Source: Pseudomonas putida | Lineage (GTDB): Bacteria; Pseudomonadota; Gammaproteobacteria; Pseudomonadales; Pseudomonadaceae | Length of the DNA: 64,000 nt | Direction of reading: 5' to 3' | NCBI RefSeq assembly: GCF_003228315.1 | Contig: NZ_CP029693.1 | Span: 3,170,001 to 3,234,000 of the forward strand | Part shown: piece after piece, positions 27,625-40,847 of the stretch | Numbering within the stretch: the first letter of the stretch is position 1 | How the letters are laid out: each line of letters opens with the position of its first letter | The notes under the pieces: generated by a model | Told to the model about the DNA's origin: nothing | Seen by the model: the letters and a program-made list of their open reading frames with translations, nothing else | Databases searched by the model: none | Translations under genes and position numbers: made by a program

Positions 27625-29127
27625 ATGACCGTACGCCGTACCCCACATCGCTCAGTCAGCCCCGGTCGGCCCGAGCTCCTGGTGATCCTCGGTAGCAGCC
27701 TGACCGTCATCGCGATTCTCGCCATCGTCACCTTTCTGCTGATCCGCGAACACGCCAACGCCCAACAGGCAGCGACGCGCAGTGCGACCACCATCGCCCA
27801 ATTGATCGACGCCGATGTGCTGCGCACGGTCGAGCTCTATGACCTGACCCTGCAAGGCCTGATTGCCGCCTCGCAACGGGATGATCTCAAGCAAGTGTCG
27901 GCGCAGATCCGCCAACTGGTACTGTTCGACCGCTCCGCCACGGCACGCTACAAGAGCGACATCCTGTTACTGGACAAGCATGGCGAGGTGCTCGCCGACT
28001 CCTCATTGATCGAACCCAAACCGGGCAACTTTGCCGATCGGGAATATTTCCTCGCCCACGCCTTCAACCGCGACGTCGGCCTGTTCATCAGCCGCCCGTA
28101 CAAGACTCGCTGCGACTGCGAGTTCAACGACGAATGGCAGATGAGTTTCAGCCGGCGTATTTCCTCCGAGAGCGGTGAGTTTTTGGGGGTTGCGGTGGCC
28201 TCGATGCGCCTTGAGTACTTCGAACAGCTATTCAACAGCCTGGACATTGGCACCGACAGTACCCTGGCGATCATCAATGACGATGGCCTGCTGCTGGCTC
28301 AGAAGCCTTTTCTGCAAGGCAGCTCGATCGGCAAAAGCTACGCTGGCCGGCCCAATGTCGTGCGCATGTTGCGCGAGCGTAGCGGCAGCTTTGACAGTGT
28401 CTCGAGCGTTGACCACAGGCAGCGCCTGTACACCTTCAGCCGGGTCGGCAACCTGCCGTTGACGGTGATCGTCGCCTTGTCCGGTGATGAGGTATTCGCG
28501 GCCTGGAAGCGCACCGCGATTGTGATCAGTGGCGCCACCGGGGTGCTGTGCCTGGCGTTGCTGTGGCTGACCTGGCTGCTGTGCCGCGAGCTGCGCCTGC
28601 GCCACTGCATCGAGAAGGAATTGGAGCAGCTGGCCGCCACCGATGCCCTGACCGGCGTGGCCAATCGCCGGACCCTGGATCAGACCCTGCGCCACGAGTG
28701 GTTCCGTGCACAACGTTCCGGCAAGCCGATATCGGTGTTGATGATCGATGCCGATCACTTCAAGGCCTTCAATGATCGCCACGGGCATCCGGCTGGCGAC
28801 GAGGCCTTGCGCTCGCTGGCCGAGGTCATTCGCACCAACGTACATCGCCCGACCGACCTGGTCGCCCGCTACGGCGGTGAAGAGTTTTCGGTGATTCTGG
28901 CGGAAACTGACAATGATGGCGCAAGGCAGATCGCCGAACGTATCCGCGAACAGGTGGAACAGTTGCCATCGGTGGCAGGCGATGAGCAGCCGATGACTGT
29001 CAGTATCGGGATCAGCACCTGGACCACCGCCAGTGACATCAGCCTGGAGCAGTTGCTGTTTGCGGCGGACAAGGCGTTGTATCAGGCCAAGGACGGGGGA
29101 CGGAATCGGGTGGTGAGTGGTGCCTGA
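27625..29127 (+). CDS. Membrane diguanylate cyclase with Cache-type sensor domain
   Basis: 500 residues from the ATG at 27625; an in-frame ATG near 27576 abuts the REP. Two membrane helices (about residues 18-40 and 293-315) enclose a periplasmic double-Cache-like domain containing a CDC pair (residues 163-165). The GGDEF domain has the active-site motif GGEEF at 417-421, and RPTD at 408-411 lies exactly five residues before it, a complete inhibitory I-site. It should make cyclic di-GMP and be product-inhibited. The gene stands alone, so its target process is not indicated. Confidence 0.92.
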   Translation: MTVRRTPHRSVSPGRPELLVILGSSLTVIAILAIVTFLLIREHANAQQAATRSATTIAQLIDADVLRTVELYDLTLQGLIAASQRDDLKQVSAQIRQLVLFDRSATARYKSDILLLDKHGEVLADSSLIEPKPGNFADREYFLAHAFNRDVGLFISRPYKTRCDCEFNDEWQMSFSRRISSESGEFLGVAVASMRLEYFEQLFNSLDIGTDSTLAIINDDGLLLAQKPFLQGSSIGKSYAGRPNVVRMLRERSGSFDSVSSVDHRQRLYTFSRVGNLPLTVIVALSGDEVFAAWKRTAIVISGATGVLCLALLWLTWLLCRELRLRHCIEKELEQLAATDALTGVANRRTLDQTLRHEWFRAQRSGKPISVLMIDADHFKAFNDRHGHPAGDEALRSLAEVIRTNVHRPTDLVARYGGEEFSVILAETDNDGARQIAERIREQVEQLPSVAGDEQPMTVSIGISTWTTASDISLEQLLFAADKALYQAKDGGRNRVVSGA

Positions 29128-29133
29128 AAAAGC

Positions 29134-29208
29134 AAAAGATCGCAGGCTTCGGCAGCTCCTGCATTGGAATACGTATCCTGTAGGAGCTGCCGAAGGCTGC
29201 GATCTTTT
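29134..29208. repeat. Inverted repeat between the cyclase gene and lpxC
   Basis: AAAAGATCGCAGGCTTCGGC at the left is mirrored by GCCGAAGGCTGCGATCTTTT at the right, enclosing AGCTCCTGCA...TGTAGGAGCT. It is a separate palindromic family from the REP unit. With a terminal T-run it can also stop transcription of the cyclase gene. Confidence 0.85.
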
Positions 29209-29220
29209 TCGATTCACCAT

Positions 29221-29249
29221 AAAAAAAGGCCACCCGAAGGTAGCCTTTA
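29221..29249 (-). terminator. Terminator of lpxC and the dcw cluster
   Basis: Read on the minus strand, AAAGGCTACC-TTCG-GGTGGCCTTT is followed by a T-run. It is 23 bases past the lpxC stop. Confidence 0.85.
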
Positions 29250-29271
29250 AAAAACTAGAGAGGTTTTTTAC

Positions 29272-30219
<948 letters not shown>

Positions 30220-30235
30220 TCAACAAAGGCTGGCG

Positions 30236-30264
30236 ATGATAGCAGACCATGCCTTTGCTGAACA
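30236..30264 (-). promoter_or_regulatory. Candidate lpxC promoter
   Basis: On the minus strand TGTTCA (30264-30259) and TATCAT (30241-30236) are separated by 17 bases, in the ftsZ-lpxC gap. The -35 match is weak. Confidence 0.4.
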
Positions 30265-30295
30265 CCAATCACCTTCATAGCCCTGATACATTTCA

Positions 30296-31489
30296 TCAAT
30301 CGGCCTGACGACGCAGGAAAGCCGGGATGTCCAGGTAGTCCAGATCATCCTGCGGATTCATCTTCGCGGCAGCCGCAGCACCGGCCTGAGCCTGGTTGCG
30401 CATGACGGTCGGACGGTCCAGGTCACGGTAGTTCACCGCTGGAGCTTCCTGACGAACAGGGGCCTGTTGTTGTGGCTGTGGAGCCATGGTGGTGTGAACG
30501 GTGTTGTCGATGACCTTCACAGGCTTCTCGATCTTCGCGCCCAGACCGGTCGCAACCACAGTGACGTGCAGCTCATCGCGCATGTCCGGATCGATAACGG
30601 TACCGACCTTGACCATGGCGTGCTCGGAAGCGAAGGCTTCGATGATGCTACCCACGTCGGAGTACTCACCCAGGGACAGGTCAGGACCGGCGGTGATGTT
30701 CACCAGGATGCCGCGTGCGCCTTGCAGGTTCACGTCTTCGAGCAGCGGGTTGCGGATGGCCGCTTCGGTGGCTTCGCGTGCACGGTTCGGACCGCTGGCG
30801 CAGCCGGTACCCATCATCGCCATGCCCATTTCGCTCATCACGGTGCGTACGTCGGCAAAGTCGACGTTGATCATGCCCGGACGCTTGATGATGTCGGAGA
30901 TACCGCGAACGGCACCAGCCAGTACATCGTCAGCCTTGGCGAACGCGGACAGCAGGCTTGCGTCCTTGCCGAGGATGGTCAGCAGCTTCTCGTTGGGAAT
31001 GGTGATCAGCGAGTCGACGCTTTCGGACAGCAGACGAATGCCTTCGTCGGCCAGTTGCATGCGCTTGCGGCCTTCGAACGGGAAAGGACGGGTCACCACC
31101 GCAACGGTGAGGATGCCCAGTTCCTTGGCCACTTCGGCGATGATCGGCGCAGCACCGGTACCGGTACCGCCGCCCATACCAGTGGTGATGAACACCATGT
31201 TGGTGCCCTGCAGGACTTCGGCGATGCGCTCACGGTCTTCGAGAGCGGCCTGACGACCTACTTCAGGGTTGGCGCCAGCGCCCAGACCTTTGGTCACGCC
31301 GGTACCCAATTGCAGGATGGTCCGCGCGCTGATGCTCTTCAGCGCCTGGGCATCAGTGTTGGCGCAGATGAATTCGACGCCTTCAATGTTGCTCTTGACC
31401 ATGTGATTCACGGCGTTGCCGCCGCCACCGCCTACACCGATAACTTTAATGACCGGGCTTGCGGGGATGTTGTCTACGAGTTCGAACAT
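30296..31489 (-). CDS. ftsZ: Cell division GTPase FtsZ
   Basis: 397 residues. The tubulin signature GGGTGTGAAP (about residues 105-114) and the T7 loop region are intact. A flexible linker rich in Gln, Pro and Ala leads to the conserved C-terminal tail DYLDIPAFLRRQAD, which binds FtsA and ZipA. FtsZ forms the division ring at mid-cell. AAAGGAGAGGG gives a strong ribosome site in the 72-base gap after ftsA, fitting a higher protein demand. Confidence 0.98.
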   Translation of the reverse strand: MFELVDNIPASPVIKVIGVGGGGGNAVNHMVKSNIEGVEFICANTDAQALKSISARTILQLGTGVTKGLGAGANPEVGRQAALEDRERIAEVLQGTNMVFITTGMGGGTGTGAAPIIAEVAKELGILTVAVVTRPFPFEGRKRMQLADEGIRLLSESVDSLITIPNEKLLTILGKDASLLSAFAKADDVLAGAVRGISDIIKRPGMINVDFADVRTVMSEMGMAMMGTGCASGPNRAREATEAAIRNPLLEDVNLQGARGILVNITAGPDLSLGEYSDVGSIIEAFASEHAMVKVGTVIDPDMRDELHVTVVATGLGAKIEKPVKVIDNTVHTTMAPQPQQQAPVRQEAPAVNYRDLDRPTVMRNQAQAGAAAAAKMNPQDDLDYLDIPAFLRRQAD

Positions 31490-31561
31490 TTTCCCTCTCC
31501 TTTACGTTCTCTAGTTTTTTCGCCTACTGCTTTTGTTGCGGTACTGCGGTGCTGCGGTAAA

Positions 31562-32821
31562 TCAGAAATTGCCCTGGACCCAGCTCTTGATGCGATCGAG
31601 CAAGGCGCCTTTCGGCTCTTCGCTGCTGTAGTTGTCGCGGCTGCCAATACCCGAGAACGAAATGCCATCGGATTGCTTCTGCAGGCCGTACATCAACAGG
31701 CCAACGCCAGTGGAATAAATCGGGTTGCGTACTACGTCATCCAGACCGTTCACGCCATGAGGTACGCCCAGGCGTACCGGCATGTGGAAGATTTCCTCGG
31801 CCAGTTCGGTGGCGCCTTCCATCTTCGCGGTACCACCGGTGAGCACGATGCCGGCCGGGATCAGGTCTTCGTAACCGCTGCGACGCAGTTCGGCCTGGAT
31901 CAGCGTGAACAGTTCGTCGTAACGCGGCTCGACCACCTCGGCCAGGGCCTGGCGGGACAGTTCGCGCGGTGGACGGTCGCCAACGCTTGGCACCTTGATG
32001 GTTTCGCCGGCGCCGGCCAGCTTGGCCAGGGCGCAGGCGTAGCGGATCTTGATTTCCTCGGCGTACTGGGTCGGGGTACGCAACGCCATCGCGATGTCGT
32101 TGGTGACCTGATCGCCGGCAATCGGGATCACGGCGGTGTGACGGATCGCACCCTCGGTGAAGATCGCGATGTCGGTGGTGCCGCCGCCGATGTCGACCAG
32201 GCACACGCCCAGCTCTTTTTCGTCGTCGGTCAGTACCGAGTAGGCGGACGCCAGTTGCTCGAGAATGATGTCGTCGATTTCCAGGCCGCAGCGGCGCACG
32301 CATTTTTCAATGTTCTGTGCGGCGTTGACGGCGCAGGTGACCACGTGGACCTTGGCTTCCAGACGCACGCCGGACATGCCCAAGGGCTCGCGAACGCCTT
32401 CCTGGTTATCGATCACGTAATCCTGCGGCAGGGTGTGCAGCACGCGCTGGTCAGCCGGAATCGCCACGGCCTGTGCGGCGTCGAGGACGCGCTCGAGGTC
32501 GGCGGAGCTGACTTCGCGATCACGAATCGCCACGATGCCGTGGGAGTTCAGGCTGCGGATGTGATTGCCGGCCACGCCAACGAACGCGGAGTGGATGCGG
32601 CAACCGGCCATCAGCTGCGCTTCTTCGATGGCGCGCTGGATCGACTGCACGGTGGACTCGATGTTCACCACCACGCCTTTCTTCAGGCCACGGGACGGGT
32701 GCGTACCGATCCCGACGATATTCAGCGTGCCGTTATCCTCGACCTCGCCTACCAGCGCCACCACTTTGGAGGTGCCGATATCGAGACCGACGATCATTTT
32801 GCCGCTTTGCACGTTTGCCAT
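31562..32821 (-). CDS. ftsA: Cell division protein FtsA
   Basis: 419 residues with the actin/HSP70-type ATPase fold: VGLDIGTSKV at the N-terminus and VDIGGGTTDIAIF in the middle. The C-terminal amphipathic helix (DRIKSWVQGNF) is the membrane-targeting sequence. FtsA tethers FtsZ to the membrane and recruits later division proteins. It lies 15 bases after ftsQ. Confidence 0.97.
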   Translation of the reverse strand: MANVQSGKMIVGLDIGTSKVVALVGEVEDNGTLNIVGIGTHPSRGLKKGVVVNIESTVQSIQRAIEEAQLMAGCRIHSAFVGVAGNHIRSLNSHGIVAIRDREVSSADLERVLDAAQAVAIPADQRVLHTLPQDYVIDNQEGVREPLGMSGVRLEAKVHVVTCAVNAAQNIEKCVRRCGLEIDDIILEQLASAYSVLTDDEKELGVCLVDIGGGTTDIAIFTEGAIRHTAVIPIAGDQVTNDIAMALRTPTQYAEEIKIRYACALAKLAGAGETIKVPSVGDRPPRELSRQALAEVVEPRYDELFTLIQAELRRSGYEDLIPAGIVLTGGTAKMEGATELAEEIFHMPVRLGVPHGVNGLDDVVRNPIYSTGVGLLMYGLQKQSDGISFSGIGSRDNYSSEEPKGALLDRIKSWVQGNF

Positions 32822-32836
32822 GGGTCCTGCCTCTTC

Positions 32837-33703
32837 TCAATTCTTCGCGACAGCGGGTTGGGCTGCCGGGGGCGCTACAGGTTCCCGCCAGCCAACAGCG
32901 AGGCCGTTGGCGTAGCGCAGATCGATGCGCGCAATGTTCGTAATCTGTTCTTTAAGCGTCTTGTCGTAGATGGCAATGAAGCGGCGCATCTTTTCCACCA
33001 GGTTGCCGCGTCCAAGCAGCAGCTCGATGCCAGGGCCCGCGCTGCCGGGGCCGGTGGTCAGGAACCAACTGCCTCGTTCACGCAACTCCAAACGTGCGAT
33101 GGAGAAGCCCAGTGGCCTGAGCATCTGACTCAGCACCTGATATTGCTGCATCACCTGCTGCTGAGCCCGTTGTGGGCCGAACAGCTGCGGCAGGTGTTCG
33201 TAATTGGCCAGCTCACGCGGGGTGAATGCCTGACCCTGGTTGTTCAACAGCGATTCATCACCCCAGCGAGCCACCGGCAGTTGCTCTTCCAGGCGAATCA
33301 TCACCTGATCCGGCCAGACCCGCCGAACTTCGGCGTGGGCGATCCATGGCATCTGTTCCAGCTCGGTGCGCATGCTCTCAAGGTCGATGGTGAAGAAGCT
33401 CGACGCCACGTACGGAGCGATCCGCTGCTGCACCGCCTGCTGGCTGATGTAACTCAAGTCGCCCTGGACATTGATCTTGGTGATCGGCCGGTCGGCGTAC
33501 GGCAGCAAACGCTGTGCGCCTTCATAGGTACCGAACCCCAACACAACCAGCAGAACCGGCCAGAACAGACTTTTCAGAAAACCGAAATTGGCTTTCGGCA
33601 GGCGCACGGACATCGGCTCTTTGGCCACCATTCGGCTCGCACCTCGCGGCACCGGCTTGCGGCCGGGTGCGGGTGGCTGATGTCTCAACTGTGCGCCTTG
33701 CAT
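32837..33703 (-). CDS. ftsQ: Cell division protein FtsQ
   Basis: 288 residues from the ATG at 33703. A cytoplasmic N-terminus, one membrane helix (about residues 40-62) and a periplasmic POTRA domain ([19 protein letters not shown]) followed by the beta domain are visible. It binds FtsB and FtsL in the divisome. The start lies four bases after the ddlB stop. An upstream in-frame reading overlaps ddlB and is not favoured. Confidence 0.95.
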   Translation of the reverse strand: MQGAQLRHQPPAPGRKPVPRGASRMVAKEPMSVRLPKANFGFLKSLFWPVLLVVLGFGTYEGAQRLLPYADRPITKINVQGDLSYISQQAVQQRIAPYVASSFFTIDLESMRTELEQMPWIAHAEVRRVWPDQVMIRLEEQLPVARWGDESLLNNQGQAFTPRELANYEHLPQLFGPQRAQQQVMQQYQVLSQMLRPLGFSIARLELRERGSWFLTTGPGSAGPGIELLLGRGNLVEKMRRFIAIYDKTLKEQITNIARIDLRYANGLAVGWREPVAPPAAQPAVAKN

Positions 33704-33707
33704 GGTC

Positions 33708-36137
<2,430 letters not shown>

Positions 36138-36145
<8 letters not shown>

Positions 36146-37208
36146 GGGCCACCTCCAGGCAGGTATCGACCACGTTACGGGTGGCATCGGGTTTGGCCAG
36201 GCGGCGGGCGGCAGTGGCCATATCGTTCAGTCGTTGCGGTTGCATCAGGACCTCTGTCAGGCGAGCGGCAAGATCCGCTGCACCGGTCGTTCTTTGCGGC
36301 ATCAGGAAGGCAGCGCCCTCACGGGCCAAATAGTCGGCGTTGCGGGTCTGGTGATCGTCGATCGCATGGGGCAAGGGCACCAGCATCGAGGGCAGACCGG
36401 CGGCAGCCAGTTCACTGATGGTCAGCGCACCTGCGCGACACACCACCAGATCGGCCCAGCCATAGGCTTGGGCCATGTCTTTGATAAAGGGCTGCACCTG
36501 CGCTTCCACGCCAGCCGCGCGATAGCGCTCTGCAGTCACTTCATCGTGATTTTTGCCGGCCTGATGGAACACTTCCGGGCGCAGGTCGGGCGCGACTTGC
36601 GACAGGGCTTCAGGCAGCAACTTGTTTAACGGCTCTGCCCCCAGGCTTCCGCCCAGGATCAGCAAACGCGCCTTGCGACCGCCCAGGGCGGGCCGCGGTG
36701 TTTCAAGGAACAGCTCGGTGCGCACCGGGTTACCGGTGGTCCGTCGGCTGCTCGACAGGGTAAAGGTGTCGGGGAACGCTTCACAGACTCGGGCGGCCAA
36801 CGGCACCAGCAACCGATTGGCGGTACCGGCCACCGCGTTCTGCTCGTGAACGATCACCGGTACGCCGGCCAGTTTGGCGGCAACTCCGCCGGGACCGGTC
36901 ACATAACCACCAAATCCGACCACACAGACCGGCTGCAAGCGGCGAATGATCGCCCGTGCCTGCCAGACCGATTTGAGCAACATGAACGGTGCCTTGAGCA
37001 GCGACAATTTGCCCTTGCCACGCAGGCCGCTGGCGTTGATCCGGTGCAATTCAATCCCGGCCATTGGCACCAGTTCGTTCTCGATGCCGCGCGGCGTGCC
37101 GAGCCAGTGCACGGTATAGCCGCGCGCCTGGAACTCGCGGGCACAAGCCAGCGCCGGGAACACATGACCACCGGTGCCGCCTGCCATGATCAATACATTA
37201 GCGCCCAT
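36138..37208 (-). CDS. murG: MurG, lipid II-forming GlcNAc transferase
   Basis: 356 residues from the ATG at 37208. It has two Rossmann domains of the GT-B fold: [14 protein letters not shown] at the N-terminus, and the donor-binding loop with [13 protein letters not shown] and [15 protein letters not shown]. It transfers GlcNAc to lipid I at the inner face of the membrane. The start overlaps the ftsW end by 11 bases. Confidence 0.97.
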
Positions 37209-38415
37209 GGTTCGGCTCCTCGGCGAAGTCGCTCTCATGGAATTCCATCTCTTCGCTGCCCAGGTGGGTTCGACTCTCCCACTCGATGCGCAGCAACAAG
37301 CCAAGACAGGCACAGCAGATCACCAGCGAACTGCCGCCATAACTGAGGAACGGCAAGGTCAGGCCCTTGGTCGGCAGCAGGCCGACGTTCACGCCGATGT
37401 TGATCAGGAATTGACCGATCCACAGGAAAGAAAGGCCATAGGCGACGTAGGCGGCGAAGAACTGCTTGGCTTTTTCTGCCCACAGGCCGATGTACATGCC
37501 GCGAATACAGACGAAAACGAACAGCGCGACCGTGCACAGGGAGCCCACGGCGCCCAGTTCTTCGGCCAGCACGGAGAATACGAAGTCGGTGTGGGCTTCC
37601 GGCAGATAGAACTGCTTCTGCACGCTGTTGCCCAGGCCAACGCCCAGCCACTCGCCGCGACCGAAGGCGATCAACGCCTGGGACAACTGATAACCGGCAC
37701 CAAACTGATCGGCCCAAGGGTCGGCAAAGTTGGTCAGGCGCGCCATTCGATAGGGCTGCATCTGAATCAACAACACAACCGCGCCGACCGCCAGCACCAC
37801 CATCAGGGAAAAACGGAACAGCCCCACGCCGCCGAGGAACAGCATCGCCGCCGCCGCGCCCATCATTACAACGGTGGCGCCGAAGTCAGGCTCCATCAGC
37901 AACAGACCGGCCATTGGCAGCAGCACGATGAACGGCTTGAAAAAGCCCATCCAGCTCTCACGCACTTCCTTCTGACGGCGCACCAGGTAACCGGCGAGGT
38001 AAATCACCACGAACACCTTGGCGATTTCGGAAGGCTGCACGTTGAAGAAGCTGAAGCCGATCCAGCGCATCGAACCGTTCACCTCACGGCCGATTCCCGG
38101 GATGATCACCATTACCAGCAGACCGAAGGCACCGATCAGCATCATCCAGCCCATGCGTTGCCAGGTGGCGATCGGAATCATCATCGTGACGATGCAGGCG
38201 CCCAGGCCCAGCACCACGTAGATCAAATGGCGAATCATGTAATACAGGGGGCTGCCCGACTGCACCGCCGCCACTTCGGTCGATGCCGAGGCAATCATGA
38301 TCAGGCCCAGGCCAAGCAGCGCCAGGCAACCGGCGAGCATCGGGAAGTCGAGATCGATACCGCGCCCGGTAATCAGCGGCGATGGAAACGGCTTGATGAT
38401 GCCCTTCAGACTCAT
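37198..38415 (-). CDS. ftsW: FtsW, septal peptidoglycan polymerase (SEDS)
   Basis: 405 residues with about ten membrane helices. SEDS family signatures include PSEIAKVFVVIYLAGYL and, near the C-terminus, GLLPTKGLTLPFLSYGGSS. With FtsI it polymerises septal peptidoglycan. It overlaps murD upstream by four bases and murG downstream. Confidence 0.97.
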   Translation of the reverse strand: MSLKGIIKPFPSPLITGRGIDLDFPMLAGCLALLGLGLIMIASASTEVAAVQSGSPLYYMIRHLIYVVLGLGACIVTMMIPIATWQRMGWMMLIGAFGLLVMVIIPGIGREVNGSMRWIGFSFFNVQPSEIAKVFVVIYLAGYLVRRQKEVRESWMGFFKPFIVLLPMAGLLLMEPDFGATVVMMGAAAAMLFLGGVGLFRFSLMVVLAVGAVVLLIQMQPYRMARLTNFADPWADQFGAGYQLSQALIAFGRGEWLGVGLGNSVQKQFYLPEAHTDFVFSVLAEELGAVGSLCTVALFVFVCIRGMYIGLWAEKAKQFFAAYVAYGLSFLWIGQFLINIGVNVGLLPTKGLTLPFLSYGGSSLVICCACLGLLLRIEWESRTHLGSEEMEFHESDFAEEPNHGR

Positions 38416-39758
38416 GCCAATTCCTCCACGGCCTGGACGAACTGGTGACCACGGTCTTCGTAGTTCTTGAACATGTCGAAGCTGGCACAGGCCGGCGACA
38501 GCAGCACCACGTCACCTGGCTGGGCGGCGGCCCGGCATTGTTCCACGGCGTCGATCAGGGAGCCTGCGCGAATCAGCGGAACAGCGTCGCCAATGGCCTC
38601 GCCGATCTTGTCGGAATCACGGCCCATCAAAATGACGGCGCGACAGTTAGCTGCCACCGGACCACGCAGATCCTTGAATTCGGCACCCTTGCCGTCGCCA
38701 CCGGCGATCAGCACGATCTTGCCGTCGATGTCCGCGCCCAGGCCTTCGATGGCAGCCAGGGCGGCGCCGACGTTGGTGGCCTTGGAGTCGTTGTAATAGC
38801 CCACGCCATCCAGGTCGCGAACCCACTGGCAACGGTGTTCAAGCCCGGCGAAGTTGCGCAGGGCCGAGAGCATGGCATCGAATGGCAGGCCGACCGCGTG
38901 ACCGAGGGCCAGCGCCGCCAGGGCGTTGGACTGGTTATGGGCACCGCGAATCTTCAGCTCGCGTACGGGCATCAGGTTCTGGAATTCGAAGGCCAGGTAC
39001 TTTTCGCCGTCTTCTTCGCGAAGACCGAAGGCCTTGAAGTCAGGCTTGGTCAAACCGAAGGTCCAGCAAGGCTGGTTCTCGCCCATCAGCGGACGGCTGA
39101 GGGCATCCTGACGGTTGACCACGAATTGCTTCGCGCCACGGAAGATCCGGTGCTTGGCCAAGTGGTAGGCCGGCAGACCGCTGTAGCGGTCCATGTGGTC
39201 TTCACTGATGTTGAGCACGGTCGCCACTTCGGCGTTGAGCTGGTCGGTGGTTTCCAGCTGGAAACTCGACAACTCCATGACGTAAAGCTCGACGTCATCG
39301 CGCAGCAGGTCCAGCGCCGGCGTACCAAGATTGCCGCCGACAGCGACACGCTTGCCGGCCGCAGTCGCCATTTCGCCGACCAGGGTAGTGACGGTGCTCT
39401 TCGCGTTGGAACCGCTGATGGCCACGATCGGCGCCTTCGCGTTGCGCGCGAACAGCTCGATGTCGCCGGACAATTTCACGCCACGGGCGGCGGCAGCCTG
39501 CAGGGCCGGAGTCGCCAGCGCCAGGCCAGGGCTCACGTAGAGTTCGTCGGCACGGCACAGGAATTCGACATCCAGCTCGCCACAACGCACTTCCACGTGC
39601 GGATAGTCACGCTTGAGCGTGGCCAGTTCCGGTGGATTTTCCCGCGTATCGGCCACGGCAAACGCCACGCCCCGGTTCGCCAGGAAGCGAACCAGGGACA
39701 TGCCGCTCTTGCCGAGGCCGACAACGATGCGGAAGTGGTCAGAAGCGATCAGAGACAC
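38412..39758 (-). CDS. murD: UDP-N-acetylmuramoyl-L-alanine--D-glutamate ligase MurD
   Basis: 448 residues with the three Mur ligase domains. The ATP loop reads SGSNAKSTVT, so the glycine before the catalytic lysine of the usual GxxGKS/T pattern is Ala119. The central domain (SEDHMDRYSG) and C-terminal domain (LSPACASFDMFKNYEDRG) are canonical, so the enzyme is expected to be active. It adds D-Glu in the cytosol. It lies six bases after mraY. Confidence 0.97.
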   Translation of the reverse strand: MSLIASDHFRIVVGLGKSGMSLVRFLANRGVAFAVADTRENPPELATLKRDYPHVEVRCGELDVEFLCRADELYVSPGLALATPALQAAAARGVKLSGDIELFARNAKAPIVAISGSNAKSTVTTLVGEMATAAGKRVAVGGNLGTPALDLLRDDVELYVMELSSFQLETTDQLNAEVATVLNISEDHMDRYSGLPAYHLAKHRIFRGAKQFVVNRQDALSRPLMGENQPCWTFGLTKPDFKAFGLREEDGEKYLAFEFQNLMPVRELKIRGAHNQSNALAALALGHAVGLPFDAMLSALRNFAGLEHRCQWVRDLDGVGYYNDSKATNVGAALAAIEGLGADIDGKIVLIAGGDGKGAEFKDLRGPVAANCRAVILMGRDSDKIGEAIGDAVPLIRAGSLIDAVEQCRAAAQPGDVVLLSPACASFDMFKNYEDRGHQFVQAVEELA

Positions 39759-39764
39759 GGGTTT

Positions 39765-40847
39765 CTACCTCAGCTTCAGTGTGGCAAGGCCGATCAGCAC
39801 GAGAATCACGGTGATGATCCAGAAACGGACGATCACGCGCGGCTCGGGCCAGCCCTTGAGTTCAAAGTGGTGGTGAATCGGCGCCATGCGGAATACGCGG
39901 CGACCGGTCAGCTTAAAGGAGGCAACCTGAATGACCACTGACAGGGTTTCCATCACGAACACGCCGCCCATGATGAACAGAACGATTTCCTGACGGACGA
40001 TCACGGCGATGGTGCCCAGCGCTGCGCCCAGTGCCAGTGCGCCAACGTCACCCATGAAGACTTGTGCCGGGTAGGTGTTGAACCACAGGAAGCCCAGGCC
40101 AGCACCAATCAGTGCGCCGCAGAACACGATCAGTTCACCCGCGCCCGGTACGTAAGGGATGAGCAGGTATTCGGCGAATTTCACGTTACCCGACAAGTAG
40201 CAGAAGATCCCCAAACCACCGCCGACCATCACGGTCGGCATGATCGCCAGGCCGTCGAGGCCGTCGGTCAGGTTGACGGCGTTGCTCGAGCCGACGATCA
40301 CGAAATAGGTCAGCACGATGAAACTCGCGCCCAGCGGGATGCTGTAGTCCTTGAGCATCGGCAGGATCAGGGTGGTTTCCACCGGCGTGGCGGCAGTCAT
40401 ATAAAGGAAGATCGCTGCGCCCAGGCCGAACACCGACTGCCAGAAATACTTCCAGCGGCTCGGCAGGCCACGGGAGTTCTTCTCGATCACCTTGCGATAG
40501 TCATCGACCCAGCCGATGGCACCGAACAGCAGGGTCACCAGCAAGACGACCCAGACATAACGATTGCTCAGGTCAGCCCACAGCAGGGTGCTGACGCCGA
40601 TCGAAGACAGGATAAGTGCGCCGCCCATGGTCGGGGTGCCGGACTTGGACAGGTGTGATTGCGGACCATCGTTGCGAACGGCCTGGCCGATCTGACGGTT
40701 CTGCAGGGTGCGGATCATCCACGGGCCATAGCACAGCGACAAAACCAGCGCGGTCAGTACACCGAGAATCCCGCGCAGGGTCAGGTACTGGAAGACCGCG
40801 AAGCCTTTGTAGAACTGTTGCAGATACTCCGCTAGCAGCAGCAGCAT
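39765..40847 (-). CDS. mraY: MraY, phospho-MurNAc-pentapeptide translocase
   Basis: 360 residues from the ATG at 40847, ten membrane helices. Conserved cytoplasmic motifs include GTPTMGG, the aspartates in [10 protein letters not shown], and [12 protein letters not shown]. It forms lipid I from undecaprenyl phosphate. The start shares one base with the murF stop. Confidence 0.97.
   Translation of the reverse strand: MLLLLAEYLQQFYKGFAVFQYLTLRGILGVLTALVLSLCYGPWMIRTLQNRQIGQAVRNDGPQSHLSKSGTPTMGGALILSSIGVSTLLWADLSNRYVWVVLLVTLLFGAIGWVDDYRKVIEKNSRGLPSRWKYFWQSVFGLGAAIFLYMTAATPVETTLILPMLKDYSIPLGASFIVLTYFVIVGSSNAVNLTDGLDGLAIMPTVMVGGGLGIFCYLSGNVKFAEYLLIPYVPGAGELIVFCGALIGAGLGFLWFNTYPAQVFMGDVGALALGAALGTIAVIVRQEIVLFIMGGVFVMETLSVVIQVASFKLTGRRVFRMAPIHHHFELKGWPEPRVIVRFWIITVILVLIGLATLKLR

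Noticed and set aside
39402..39404. Idea that MurD is inactive because of the altered ATP loop
   Set aside because: murD is single and essential, and all other motifs are intact; the change is more likely a tolerated lineage feature.
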